The notes under the pieces were generated by a model. That model searched no databases, was not told the origin of the DNA, and was given only the letters and a program-made list of their open reading frames with translations. From the NCBI RefSeq assembly GCF_943737015.1, contig NZ_CALSFP010000001.1, positions 1-64,000 of the forward strand: a DNA stretch of 64,000 nt, given 5' to 3'. Both the position numbers and the translations under genes were made by a program. Of the stretch, positions 1 through 7,521 are shown piece by piece (the stretch's first letter is position 1; every line of letters starts with the position of its first letter). Source of the stretch: Staphylococcus sp. Marseille-Q5304 (GTDB lineage: Bacteria > Bacillota > Bacilli > Staphylococcales > Staphylococcaceae).

Positions 1-116
1 AACTATATGATTTACCCCTAAATCTTTAAAATGCCCCCTTAAAATTCAAAATAAAGGCATTTAAAATTCAAATAGTTCTTGTGATAAAGTTTTTTAAAAA
101 AGGAGGTTATATTTTT

Positions 117-278
117 ATGTGGTTACGTTTTTCTGTGCAATTACTTCTGTCTATTTTGATGTTTGTTTTTATATATCAGCAAATAAATCAAAGTCATTTA
201 GATTTTTGGTTTATTATTTATTTCTTATTTTTTATGGCTGTGGTTTTATTTTGGAAACCTTCAGAAAACAAAAAATAG
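117..278 (+). CDS. small membrane protein, unknown function
   Basis: This 53-residue protein has two hydrophobic segments (about residues 5-21 and 29-46) and a charged tail ending PSENKK. I chose the ATG at 117 because an AAAGGAGG ribosome site at 98-105 sits about 11 bases upstream; the alternative GTG at 81 lies upstream of that site. No family is recognised. It lies next to a plasmid single-strand origin, so it is probably plasmid cargo. Confidence that it is translated is moderate. Confidence 0.5.
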   Translation: MWLRFSVQLLLSILMFVFIYQQINQSHLDFWFIIYFLFFMAVVLFWKPSENKK

Positions 279-304
279 AACACGCATTTATGCCGAGAAA
301 ATTT

Positions 305-430
305 ATTGTGCGTTGAGAAGAACCCTTAACTAAACTTGCAGACGAATGTCGGCATAGCGTGAGCTATTAAGCCGACCATTCGACAAGTTTTGGGATTGTT
401 AAGGGTTCCGAGGCTCAACGTCAATAAAGC
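305..430 (+). other. single-strand origin (ssoA-type) of a rolling-circle plasmid
   Basis: The stretch is non-coding and rich in interleaved inverted repeats. Examples are AACCCTTAAC at 312-321 paired with GTTAAGGGTT at 399-408, AAACTTG with CAAGTTT, and GTCGGC with GCCGAC around TAGCGTGAGCTATTAAG. The hexamer TAGCGT matches CS-6, the conserved loop of ssoA origins, where lagging-strand synthesis starts on staphylococcal rolling-circle plasmids such as pC194 and pE194. The match is from memory of the family. The origin indicates that this part derives from a small plasmid. Confidence 0.75.
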
Positions 431-485
431 AATTGGAATAAAGCAATAAGGTTTATTAATCTAAAAATAAAAGGAGTTTTTAATT

Positions 486-1076
486 TTGAAAAAAGCTTTA
501 TTTCTTTTACTAGATGAATTTGCAGATTGGGAAGGAGCATATTTATCTTCAATTTTAAATCAAGATGATAATTGGTCTGTAAGCACTATTTCTGTTGAAG
601 AAAATGTATCTTCTTTAGGTGGTTTTTCTGTTTTGGTAGATTATATTATTGGGGATGAACCTAAAGATTATGATCTGTTAGTTATGATTGGAGGTAATTC
701 TTGGGATAATGATTCTGAGAACCTTTTAAAATTTGTTGAGGAAGCATTTAATAAAAATATAGTAATTGGTGCTATATGTGGAGCAGTTGATTATTTAGCT
801 AGAAATGGTTTTTTAAACAAATATAAACATACTGGTAATTCGGTTTATATTTGGCAAAATTATAAAAAATATAAACCTGAGAATGAATTTTTAGAAAAGC
901 AAAGTGTTGTTGATAATATGCTTATAACAGCAAATGGTACAGCATCACTTGAATTTACTGAATCAATTTTAAGAGAGATTGATTTTGATTCTGATAAAAG
1001 TATTGAAAAGACAATATTTATGAATAGGTTTGGTTTTTATAAGTATTGTGAAAAATACGGAAATCCATATTTATAA
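486..1076 (+). CDS. DJ-1/PfpI-like (class I glutamine amidotransferase-like) protein
   Basis: This 196-residue protein has the DJ-1/PfpI layout: an N-terminal beta strand (KKALFLLL), an acidic patch FADWEG near residue 14, LVMIGGNSW near 65-73, and the nucleophile-elbow motif GAICGA with Cys98. Family members are cysteine-dependent hydrolases, glyoxalases or stress chaperones in the cytoplasm; the substrate cannot be read from sequence. The start is TTG at 486, supported by AAAAGGAG at 470-477. It is a single gene between ssoA and a strong hairpin at 1162-1200, and is an unusual cargo for a small plasmid. Confidence 0.8.
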   Translation: MKKALFLLLDEFADWEGAYLSSILNQDDNWSVSTISVEENVSSLGGFSVLVDYIIGDEPKDYDLLVMIGGNSWDNDSENLLKFVEEAFNKNIVIGAICGAVDYLARNGFLNKYKHTGNSVYIWQNYKKYKPENEFLEKQSVVDNMLITANGTASLEFTESILREIDFDSDKSIEKTIFMNRFGFYKYCEKYGNPYL

Positions 1077-1161
1077 AGTTGGTTGTATTTGGGTTTTTAG
1101 AAACGAGTTGAAAACGAGTTTCTTCTTGTCTTGATACTATATAGAAATAACGTTCTTTTTG

Positions 1162-1200
1162 AAATAGGCATTCATCGATTTTATCGATGAATGCCTATTT
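1162..1200. terminator. perfect 18-bp-arm hairpin, probably bidirectional terminator
   Basis: Eighteen-base arms (AAATAGGCATTCATCGAT and its exact complement) flank a TTT loop. It lies between the convergent PfpI-like gene and mobB and ends in a run of T on both strands. Confidence 0.75.
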
Positions 1201-1228
1201 ATTTACTGACTTAATAATTTTTTAACTT

Positions 1229-2008
1229 TTACTTTTCAAATAGTCTTAAAAGACTTAAACAAGCCCATAAAACTAAAATAAAGAGTATATAAGGGACGAT
1301 ATAAGCGATATACCATAAGTAGCCCCATACTGATTGTGTATGTGTAATCGTATGATGTAAGGCACTGTACATGTTATCAATACCTAAAACGTTTCCAATC
1401 GGACCAGTCACAATGGAAACTAAGGCCATTAATAAAATAACGAAGTATAGGGCACCAATACCATGCGTCATACTTTTGATACTTGATTTAAACGTACTAT
1501 TCAACTTTTGATTTTCTTTTAAACTGTTGTTCAATACTTCATGATGTTCTTGGTTGGCCATTCGAATCCCTTTAAGATCCTCATACATCCCATCTTTTTC
1601 TTGTCTAAACGCCTTTGCGACATCCTCAGTTATATGTTTGGTATCAATTTTTGCTAACATTTGATTGGAAATTTTAATCACTTTGGTTTCTGTTTTATCT
1701 AAGTAGTTTTTAAAGTTCGAGGTCGAAGCCTTTAGTTCGCTTACTAATTGTTGGTTCTGATTCGATCTGTTTTGCTCTCGCTGCTCGAGCTCGATCATCC
1801 TGTTCCCGAGCTTCGCGTTCTGCTCTTTCAGCTCGTTCACGACGTTTTCGTTCATTGAAGAGGGCTTGGGTTGATTGGTCGAAAGATGACCAGTTAAGCG
1901 TTGTTCTAGATTGTCTATGCGTTGATTGATCTGTTGGAGTTCGTTCAGGAGTTGTTGATTTTGATTCGTATTTTCTTCTTCTACGTTGTTTCTCGGCTTC
2001 AAAGCCAT
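1229..2008 (-). CDS. mobB: mobilisation protein MobB (pC221 type)
   Basis: This 259-residue protein has an N-terminal Asn/Gln-rich coiled coil, a long helical middle and two hydrophobic C-terminal segments (roughly residues 185-205 and 233-255), so it is probably membrane-anchored. In pC221-type plasmids MobB assists the relaxase during conjugative mobilisation. The start at 2008 is preceded by AAAGGAGG; a longer reading from 2038 lies upstream of that site. Its first 299 bases are read in another frame within mobA, as is known for this operon. It is the last gene of mobC-mobA-mobB. Confidence 0.8.
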   Translation of the reverse strand: MALKPRNNVEEENTNQNQQLLNELQQINQRIDNLEQRLTGHLSTNQPKPSSMNENVVNELKEQNAKLGNRMIELEQREQNRSNQNQQLVSELKASTSNFKNYLDKTETKVIKISNQMLAKIDTKHITEDVAKAFRQEKDGMYEDLKGIRMANQEHHEVLNNSLKENQKLNSTFKSSIKSMTHGIGALYFVILLMALVSIVTGPIGNVLGIDNMYSALHHTITHTQSVWGYLWYIAYIVPYILFILVLWACLSLLRLFEK

Positions 2009-2699
2009 GTGTAATGCCTCCTTTGTCATAAATATCACCTAGTTTGCTGCCACGTACTTTTTTATCTGCTTCTATATGTCTATATGTGATGGTTTTATCC
2101 GTCACACGTTCAACAATGATGCCTTTCGGACGTAATTGTTCTTGGAAACTTTTCATATCTGTCGCTTGTGTTTCATCAACGGCTAACCGGATATCATTTT
2201 TCCATGACGATTTCCCTTTATCTATGAGATTTTGTTCAGCTTGGGTGTAGCGCATTTCTGCTTGATTGTTGGGAATAGATAAACCATGATGACGGCAGAC
2301 CTCATCATTTGCTTGTCTGATGTCTTTAAGTGCTTGTTTATTATTATTGAATTTTTTACCTGTTTCTAAGTTGATGGCATTAATCACGATATGATTATGC
2401 ACATGATCGGTATCACTATGCGTATAAATCGCAACTTGATGATCAGGGGCAATTTTTTCGGCGAGTTCTAAACCGAGGGCATTACACTGTTCAGGGGTCA
2501 CTTCTCCTGGTTTGAATGACTGGATAATCACATGACCTTGGTTGCCGTCTGTTTTACCGTAAACTTCGCGAGAAGCTTTAAACGCACTTTTCGCATAATC
2601 GATGTCGCAATTTAAACCACTTTTTTCCTCAGCGCGTTTTTCTGCATAGTTAATGGCTCGTGATGTTGATTTCGTAGCACTTATTTTAGTTGTTGCCAT
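1710..2699 (-). CDS. mobA: relaxase MobA (MOBP family)
   Basis: This 329-residue relaxase nicks oriT and pilots the strand during mobilisation. The N-terminal domain has Tyr18 (INYAEKR) as likely catalytic tyrosine, a GHVIIQSF strand near residue 56 and the metal-binding motif HSDTDHVHNH at 94-103 (three-histidine signature). The C-terminal third is highly charged, with Arg/Glu-rich repeats at about 280-315. The start is ATG at 2699, overlapping the end of mobC by 19 bases, with GAGGAG upstream. Length and layout match pC221/pC223 MobA, and the gene looks intact. Confidence 0.92.
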   Translation of the reverse strand: MATTKISATKSTSRAINYAEKRAEEKSGLNCDIDYAKSAFKASREVYGKTDGNQGHVIIQSFKPGEVTPEQCNALGLELAEKIAPDHQVAIYTHSDTDHVHNHIVINAINLETGKKFNNNKQALKDIRQANDEVCRHHGLSIPNNQAEMRYTQAEQNLIDKGKSSWKNDIRLAVDETQATDMKSFQEQLRPKGIIVERVTDKTITYRHIEADKKVRGSKLGDIYDKGGITHGFEAEKQRRRRKYESKSTTPERTPTDQSTHRQSRTTLNWSSFDQSTQALFNERKRRERAERAEREAREQDDRARAARAKQIESEPTISKRTKGFDLEL

Positions 2700-3061
2700 A
2701 TATGATTCAACTCCTCACGCATGATGGCGATATCTTGTTGCATTTGTTCCATATTTGCGCGTTCGCCATACGTATTTAAAGCTTTCGCGATTTGGTTTAA
2801 GTTGCTCCCCAACTTACCCATATCTTTGGCCATCGATTGGCGCGTGACTTTGTCTAATTTGGGCGCCACTAATCGAGCCCCTTGTGCTTTGTTTTTAACA
2901 AACAAAGGCACACTCATATTCAAAGTTTCAGCCGAAGCCTGTAACTTTGAATATTCGGATTCGCTCACACGAAAACTAATTTGTTTCGGTGCCTTGCGGT
3001 CGGGGATTTGGTTTTTCCCGACAGCTTCGTTACCTTCAGTCATTGTTTTACGTTCGCTCAC
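2681..3061 (-). CDS. mobC: relaxosome accessory protein MobC
   Basis: This 126-residue protein has an N-terminal ribbon-helix-helix-like segment (QISFRVSESEYSKLQ) and the C-terminal helical motif LGSNLNQIAKALN typical of MobC proteins. MobC binds oriT and loads MobA. I chose GTG at 3061 because GAGGTGG stands directly upstream; a longer frame from 3091 has no such site. It is the first gene of the mob operon, adjacent to the candidate oriT. Confidence 0.85.
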   Translation of the reverse strand: MSERKTMTEGNEAVGKNQIPDRKAPKQISFRVSESEYSKLQASAETLNMSVPLFVKNKAQGARLVAPKLDKVTRQSMAKDMGKLGSNLNQIAKALNTYGERANMEQMQQDIAIMREELNHIWQQLK

Positions 3062-3114
3062 AATTCCACCTCGCTTTCTAACGAAAGACACGTTGTTCCG
3101 TTGATTGTATTATA

Positions 3115-3240
3115 ACATAATACAATCTTCCTCACATCGTTTCAGAGGTTTGGCAAGCAATGGGAATGCTAGCCACTTCGTGCCTAGATACCCTGCTTGT
3201 TGGTGGATAAATCCCCCAAGCCCCTTGGGATTTTTTCTGC
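3115..3240 (-). other. origin of transfer (oriT), pC221 type
   Basis: Read on the minus strand, this region contains GCTTGCCAAA (complement of 3149-3158), which agrees with my recollection of the pC221/pC223 nick region (GCTTG/CCAAA). It lies immediately upstream of mobC, as expected. The flanking bases contain short inverted repeats, including CCCAAG-CCCC-TTGGGA near 3215-3230. The exact nick is inferred. Confidence 0.65.
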
Positions 3241-3452
3241 GAAAAAATAGCAAATACTCATGAGTATTTGCTTAGTGGAACGCGCAAAAATGTGCGCGTT
3301 AAACAGTGAGTAATTACTAATTATTTAAATGAAGTTTAATATTAGTAATTACTCATTAAATATCCCCTCATATGTTAAAATAGTAACTAAGCAATCACTC
3401 AATAAAAATAGTGTTTATTTTTTGAGTATTTACTTAGTTATGGAGGGGATAT
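3241..3452 (+). repeat. array of inverted and direct repeats upstream of the RHH gene
   Basis: A 15-base motif of form GAGTATTTGCTTAGT occurs at 3262-3276, at 3424-3438 (one change) and inverted at 3386-3400 (one change). The 18-base palindrome AAATACTCATGAGTATTT occupies 3252-3269. The arms GAGTAATTACTAAT (3308-3321) and ATTAGTAATTACTC (3341-3354) form a 14-base inverted repeat, and AACGCGCA/TGTGCGCGTT forms a hairpin at 3279-3300. These are likely protein-binding sites (operator or partition-like) for the downstream RHH protein. That is an inference. Confidence 0.55.
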
Positions 3453-3454
3453 CA

Positions 3455-3883
3455 ATGCCAAATCAAAATCATAAAAAAGCTAAAACAATCAATATCAATT
3501 TAACTGAAGCCGAGTACGAAAAAGTAAAGCAACTTGCTGAAATCAGAGATTTAAATCCAACGGCATATACACGACTTACTGCATTAGGTAATCGGATTAA
3601 ACCGACGGTTGTATATCCTGCCGATGAACGCATTGATGCACTTGAAAAAGAGAATCAAGATCTTAAAAAGCAACTTATGGCAGGTTATGGTCAATATGAA
3701 GTGACAAGAGAAGATTTCGATAATCTAGAAGAGCAATATTATCATTATGCAGGCTATGTGAATACATTTAAAGACTTCTTAAAGTATGTGCAAAACGATG
3801 CGGAATATATAAATTTGAAAGGCTATAAAAATGATGAAAAATTAAAAGAAGAGATTAGGGATGTTATTGAAAAGCTGAAATAA
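3455..3883 (+). CDS. ribbon-helix-helix DNA-binding protein with C-terminal coiled coil
   Basis: This 142-residue protein starts at ATG 3455, set by GGAGGGGAT at 3442-3450. Residues 10-45 (KTININLTEAEYEKVKQLA) look like a ribbon-helix-helix fold, followed by a Leu/Glu-rich coiled coil at about 70-95 and a Tyr-rich helical tail. Plasmid relatives are annotated as mobilisation or copy-control proteins; which applies is unclear. The upstream repeat array and the inverted copy of the ribosome site at 3361-3370 suggest autoregulation. Confidence 0.65.
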   Translation: MPNQNHKKAKTININLTEAEYEKVKQLAEIRDLNPTAYTRLTALGNRIKPTVVYPADERIDALEKENQDLKKQLMAGYGQYEVTREDFDNLEEQYYHYAGYVNTFKDFLKYVQNDAEYINLKGYKNDEKLKEEIRDVIEKLK

Positions 3884-3949
3884 AGAGTTTGAAATTAAAT
3901 TAATTAAAAATTTAGAATTACTTGTTTAAGTCGAAAAGAGGAGCATATC

Positions 3950-4722
3950 ATGGTAGCAATTGTAGTACATGCGTTTAAGACATTATTAAAATTTGTGGAT
4001 TTTGAAAAAAAGGTTGATTATTATTTTATATTATTGATGAATATCCTTATTGTTGGGATATGTTTTATGATTCCAGTATTTATAGATTATTTACTTTTAT
4101 TAAAAATAAAAGACGAATTTCTTTCTATTATATTATCTATCACTACATATGCTCTTCTTTTTGTGTATTACTTAATGTGCATATTATTAATAAAAAAATC
4201 ATTGAATTTCTTCATTGTTTTTATAGATAAAGATAAACGGTATTTTATAAAACGCAGTTTTAATAGAAATTATTATGAAGAAATGATTAGACTAGATACA
4301 GTTAGAGATATAGAAAAACAGATTAATAGTCAAGATGTAGATTATCTTTTAAGAAGATTATATAAGAGCTTACATTATAGATACTATAATCATCATGGAG
4401 AAAAATTTGAAGAAATAGCATGTATATTCAATAAATTTTTTATAAAAGATTTATATTCTCTAAAGAACATAAAAAGAAAAAAATAGCATGGTTGATACTG
4501 AGTGTATTTACAATTGTACTAACATTGTTATATTCTATCATCTCTAATATTACTTTTTTGAATGATTCAAGCGCTGCAATGTTAAATTTAATAATTTACA
4601 ATATCTATTATTTTTTAAGCTTTGGGATACTTTCAATGATTATTGATAGTATAGATAAAAAGAATAATAGGGCGAAAATACTTTTATTAAATTATTTTTC
4701 TAAAAAAGATAAGAAATGTTAA
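3950..4722 (+). pseudogene. membrane protein, possibly frameshifted near 4460-4485
   Basis: The first frame (3950-4486, 178 residues, ATG after GAGGAG) has two hydrophobic pairs at about 22-50 and 60-90 and a charged, Tyr/Arg-rich cytoplasmic tail. It stops in an A-rich run. A second frame continues directly as KKKKIAWLILSVFT and encodes about 80 more residues with two membrane segments up to 4722, with no ribosome site of its own. One protein of about 255 residues broken by an indel is the simplest reading. Two separate small proteins are possible. No family is recognised. Confidence 0.45.
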
Positions 4723-4783
4723 TGTAATTAAAATACATAATTCAACTTATCGGAAGTAGATATGCTTACGTGTTTACAGATGA

Positions 4784-4789
4784 TATAAT
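4784..4789 (+). promoter_or_regulatory. candidate -10 box of Fst toxin module 1
   Basis: TATAAT at 4784-4789 lies in a block (about 4738-4800) closely matched upstream of the second toxin (minus strand, about 16820-16880), supporting a shared promoter. No canonical -35 is visible. Confidence 0.5.
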
Positions 4790-4842
4790 AATAGAGTCGC
4801 CTTAACTTCCGGCGATATTTTCGACGGAAGGAGGTGCTTCAT

Positions 4843-4938
4843 ATGCTTATGATCTTCGTTCACATCATTGCACCAGTCATTAGTGGCTGTGCAGTTGCGT
4901 ATTTTACTTACTGGCTTAGTAGTAAACGCAATAAATAG
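4843..4938 (+). CDS. type I toxin, Fst/PepA1 family (module 1)
   Basis: This 31-residue peptide is one transmembrane helix plus a basic tail, beginning MLMIFVHIIAP and ending with YWLSSKRNK. It matches the Fst family (E. faecalis Fst, S. aureus PepA1), whose members insert in the membrane and depolarise it. GGAAGGAGG at 4826-4834 precedes the start. An antisense RNA promoter and terminator lie just downstream on the other strand, and 20-base direct repeats (4841-4860 and 5004-5023, two or three mismatches) provide pairing sites as in Fst/RNAII. It probably stabilises the mobile region. Confidence 0.9.
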   Translation: MLMIFVHIIAPVISGCAVAYFTYWLSSKRNK

Positions 4939-4959
4939 AAGGCGACGTTAAGCCGCATC

Positions 4960-5023
4960 AAAAAATCCCCTCACTACCGCAAATAGTGAGGGGATTGGTG
5001 CATATATGCATATAATCTTCGTT
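4960..5023 (-). ncRNA. antisense RNA antitoxin of Fst module 1
   Basis: On the minus strand, TTGCAT (5054-5059) and TATAAT (5030-5035) are 18 bases apart, giving a predicted start near 5023. The transcript runs into the hairpin AATCCCCTCACTA/TAGTGAGGGGATT (4960-4996), followed by T on the minus strand. It includes the repeat complementary to the toxin translation start. The arrangement is the same as in module 2. Confidence 0.75.
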
Positions 5024-5146
5024 AAATGTATTATAACATCATAGTGCATAGGAATGCAAAAAGATAATATTTTAAGTAGTCTCTTTGGATATTATCATAT
5101 GATATATTTATATAATCTGATTTCGAAATTGATTATTTATTAAAGG

Positions 5147-5164
5147 AGCATATATGAGTAATAA
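5147..5164 (+). pseudogene. 5' stub of a gene cut by IS431
   Basis: AAAGGAG at 5143-5149 is followed by ATG at 5154 and the codons for Met-Ser-Asn-Lys, where the IS431 end begins. Nothing recognisable follows on the far side of the element, so the rest of the gene is lost. Confidence 0.4.
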
Positions 5165-5954
5165 GGTTCTGTTGCAAAGTTGAATTTATAGTATAATTTT
5201 AACAAAAAGGAGTCTTCTGTATGAACTATTTCAGATATAAACAATTTAACAAGGATGTTATCACTGTAGCCGTTGGCTACTATCTAAGATATGCATTGAG
5301 TTATCGTGATATATCTGAAATATTAAGTGAACGTGGTGTAAACGTTCATCATTCAACGGTCTACCGTTGGGTTCAAGAATATGCCCCAATTTTGTATCAA
5401 ATTTGGAAGAAAAAGCATAAAAAAGCTTATTACAAATGGCGTATTGATGAGACGTACATCAAAATAAAAGGAAAATGGAGCTATTTATATCGTGCCATTG
5501 ATGCAGAGGGACATACATTAGATATTTGGTTGCGTAAGCAACGAGATAATCATTCAGCATATGCGTTTATCAAACGTCTCATTAAACAATTTGGTAAACC
5601 TCAAAAGGTAATTACAGATCAGGCACCTTCAACGAAGGTAGCAATGGCTAAAGTAATTAAAGCTTTTAAACTTAAACCTGACTGTCATTGTACATCGAAA
5701 TATCTGAATAACCTCATTGAGCAAGATCACCGTCATATTAAAGTAAGAAAGACAAGATATCAAAGTATCAATACGGCAAAGAATACTTTAAAAGGTATTG
5801 AATGTATTTACGCTCTATATAAAAAGAACCGCAGGTCTCTTCAGATCTACGGATTTTCGCCATGCCACGAAATTAGCATCATGCTAGCAAGTTAAGCGAA
5901 CGCTGACATGATAAATTAGTGGTTAGCTATATTTTTTTACTTTGCAACAGAACC
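5165..5954 (+). mobile_element. IS431/IS257 copy 1 (IS6 family)
   Basis: The element is 790 bp with terminal inverted repeats GGTTCTGTTGCAAAGT at both ends. The flanking octamers AGTAATAA and AATCTTTT differ, so there is no target duplication. That fits recombination between IS copies or cointegrate resolution rather than a simple insertion. It is in the same orientation as copy 2 at 17771-18560. Confidence 0.97.
5221..5895 (+). CDS. tnp: IS431 transposase (IS6 family, DDE)
   Basis: This 224-residue transposase has an N-terminal helix-turn-helix (YRDISEILSERGVNVHHSTV), then the DDE catalytic core: Asp in WRIDETYIK, Asp in VITDQAPS and Glu in NLIEQDHR. It is full length for IS431. It differs from copy 2 by one residue (Ser versus Arg in the SERGVNV segment) and a few silent bases. 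AAAGGAG precedes the ATG. Confidence 0.97.
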   Translation: MNYFRYKQFNKDVITVAVGYYLRYALSYRDISEILSERGVNVHHSTVYRWVQEYAPILYQIWKKKHKKAYYKWRIDETYIKIKGKWSYLYRAIDAEGHTLDIWLRKQRDNHSAYAFIKRLIKQFGKPQKVITDQAPSTKVAMAKVIKAFKLKPDCHCTSKYLNNLIEQDHRHIKVRKTRYQSINTAKNTLKGIECIYALYKKNRRSLQIYGFSPCHEISIMLAS

Positions 5955-6035
5955 AATCTTTTTTTGGTCCCCTTGGTTATTAACCATAAATAACAATGCG
6001 TGTAAAGCATAATCAGTCGCTTTTGAAAATTTCAT
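5955..6035 (-). pseudogene. Rrf2-family regulator, N-terminal 27 codons only
   Basis: From ATG 6035 (AGGAAG upstream) the minus strand reads MKFSKATDYALHALLFMVNN, the typical start of Rrf2 winged-helix repressors, before the IS431 terminus interrupts it after codon 27. The wing, the cluster or sensing cysteines and the C-terminus are lost, so it cannot be functional. It lay immediately downstream of the PGA hydrolase gene, which suggests a former operon. Confidence 0.8.
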
Positions 6036-6052
6036 AAATTCATCATCTTCCT

Positions 6053-6091
6053 ATTATAGATATAATAAATCTATAATAACTTATTAGATTT
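6053..6091. promoter_or_regulatory. overlapping palindromes upstream of the Rrf2 stub
   Basis: ATTATAGAT (6053-6061) is mirrored by ATCTATAAT (6069-6077), and AAATCTA/TTAGATTT spans 6067-6091. The position just before the regulator start suggests an autoregulatory operator, now orphaned. Confidence 0.45.
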
Positions 6092-6103
6092 TCCTTTTCA
6101 ATA

Positions 6104-6727
6104 TTATGCAATGTTTTTAGTCGCATTAATGATTGCTTGTGCAAAATCATACATAAACTGAGTCCAATTACTGCTGTTTTCTCTACTTTTTTTATTATAG
6201 CGTCCATTTTCAAACAATTTTTTTCTTATTCCTGAGGTTAATTCGAGTTGTACACCTTTTTCAGTTTTACAACAATTAATAATATTGTCATCATGTGCAC
6301 CAGACATATGTGATGGCGCTTGTCTGACATCTATCCCTAGTTTTTCAAATTCTTCTGTCATTGCATCCATTAATTGCTCGTCTTTACCACCCATATAAAT
6401 AGTTTCATCTTCACCTTTACAACCATGTATAGCGATGGCGTATGGATTATTAGCAATCATTTTCATTAATTTAGGTTCATCATAGTTTCTGGAGGTCACA
6501 TGTAATTCTGCATTAGCTTTTGTTCTAATTGCTTTAAAAGTAAAGTAGTCAAAACCACCTTTCTCAGCTGTTAATTCCGCCAATTCGGTAGTAGCAGGTT
6601 CAATAGCTCCTCCGTGAATTGCAGTTATTATAACATTGCTATTTCGCTCAATAGTATTAATGATCCAATCCGTATTTTCCTCTGTAAGATCCATTAATTC
6701 CGTCATAGACTTAAATCGATCAGACAT
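6104..6727 (-). CDS. poly-gamma-glutamate hydrolase family protein
   Basis: This 207-residue protein has the signature of phage and Bacillus PghP-like enzymes: the zinc motif AIHGGAIEPATTELA (His38, Glu43), His76 in ELHVTS, His101 in AIHGC and the GGKDE loop. Family members are zinc carboxypeptidase-like hydrolases that cut gamma-linked polyglutamate, a capsule or slime polymer of staphylococci and bacilli. No signal peptide is seen. ATG 6727 was chosen for its TAGGAGGTGG site. A second, truncated copy lies upstream. Phage origin is plausible. Confidence 0.85.
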   Translation of the reverse strand: MSDRFKSMTELMDLTEENTDWIINTIERNSNVIITAIHGGAIEPATTELAELTAEKGGFDYFTFKAIRTKANAELHVTSRNYDEPKLMKMIANNPYAIAIHGCKGEDETIYMGGKDEQLMDAMTEEFEKLGIDVRQAPSHMSGAHDDNIINCCKTEKGVQLELTSGIRKKLFENGRYNKKSRENSSNWTQFMYDFAQAIINATKNIA

Positions 6728-6857
6728 ATTCCACCTCCTATATAAATGTACTTTTTTATTTACCACACTTTAGCGTCCACTATCTTAAATTACTGTTAAG
6801 TTTTTGCTAGTTTATTAACAAAATTTTTACATTTGCTTCTGAGCAATTTGCAGTTAA

Positions 6858-7268
6858 CTATTTATGGTATGTGATTGCCTTAATCATTGCTTCCGAAAAT
6901 TCTTTTAAATAAGTTGACCAATTTGAACGATCTTCTCGATCTTTTAGATTAAATTTTTTATTAACAAAACATTGCTTCCTAAAGTTAACGGTCAATTCTA
7001 ACTGTACTCCCATACCATTCTTGCCACAATTGACAAAGTTATCTTGTTGTTTACCAGAAATATGAGATGGTGCATCCTTTATAATGAATCCTGCTTCATT
7101 TAATACTTGTTTTATGTGCGTAATTAACGCTTCATCTCTACCACCGATATACACTTCATTTTTCTCACCCATACAACCATGAATAGATATAACTTGGGCA
7201 TGTTCGCTCACAATCTTTTGGGTATTCGGATTATCGTGTGGAAAAACATTATAGCTGGTAGATTTTTG
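6858..7268 (-). pseudogene. second poly-gamma-glutamate hydrolase, 5'-truncated
   Basis: The C-terminal 117 residues from GTG 7211 align with the intact neighbour (VISIHGCMGEKNEVYIGG, DAPSHISGKQQDN, GVQLELT). The frame stays open upstream as STSYNVFPHDNPNTQKIV, also homologous, until a stop near 7268. The zinc-binding N-terminal half, including the HGGxIE motif, is missing, so the product is probably inactive. The break lies just left of the riboswitch region and marks a recombination junction. Confidence 0.8.
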
Positions 7269-7345
7269 CTAAACTAAGGTCAGGCTAGTTGAAGAGTATC
7301 TTTTATTTTCTAAGTAATTGTGGTAGCATAAAAATGAACTAGAAA

Positions 7346-7457
7346 ACTGTAGCTAGGGTTCCGCTATCTAGGTAGGTCAGTGACCGAGGGCTACATCTTT
7401 TACAATATGTAAAAGGCACCTATTGACATAAAAGGTCCGAGGGGGAAGGTTCAGCGT
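7346..7457 (+). promoter_or_regulatory. ykkC-family riboswitch (candidate nucleoside-diphosphate subtype)
   Basis: The leader contains the ykkC core. GTAGC (7350-7354) pairs with GGCTAC around TAGGGTTCCG and a GGTCAGTGACCGAG element, followed by GGCACC and the 3' block ATAAAAGGTCCGAGGGG (7429-7445). The ykkC superfamily includes guanidine-I, ppGpp, PRPP and nucleoside-diphosphate riboswitches, and the last type is known for preceding NUDIX hydrolases, as here. A hairpin around TTCAGCGTA/TATGCGTTGAA (7450-7474) and a T-run at 7491-7498 follow, suggesting transcription control. The ligand is inferred from the neighbour gene. Confidence 0.75.
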
Positions 7458-7521
7458 AGTTGTTATGCGTTGAAATCTTTCTCTTTGGCTCTTTTTTTAT
7501 TATTTAGGAGGTATTTATCGT

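Noticed and set aside
5157..5962. 8-bp target-site duplication around IS431 copy 1
   Set aside because: AGTAATAA and AATCTTTT differ; copy 2 flanks (CTATTAAT, AGATATAT) also fail to match each other or those of copy 1.
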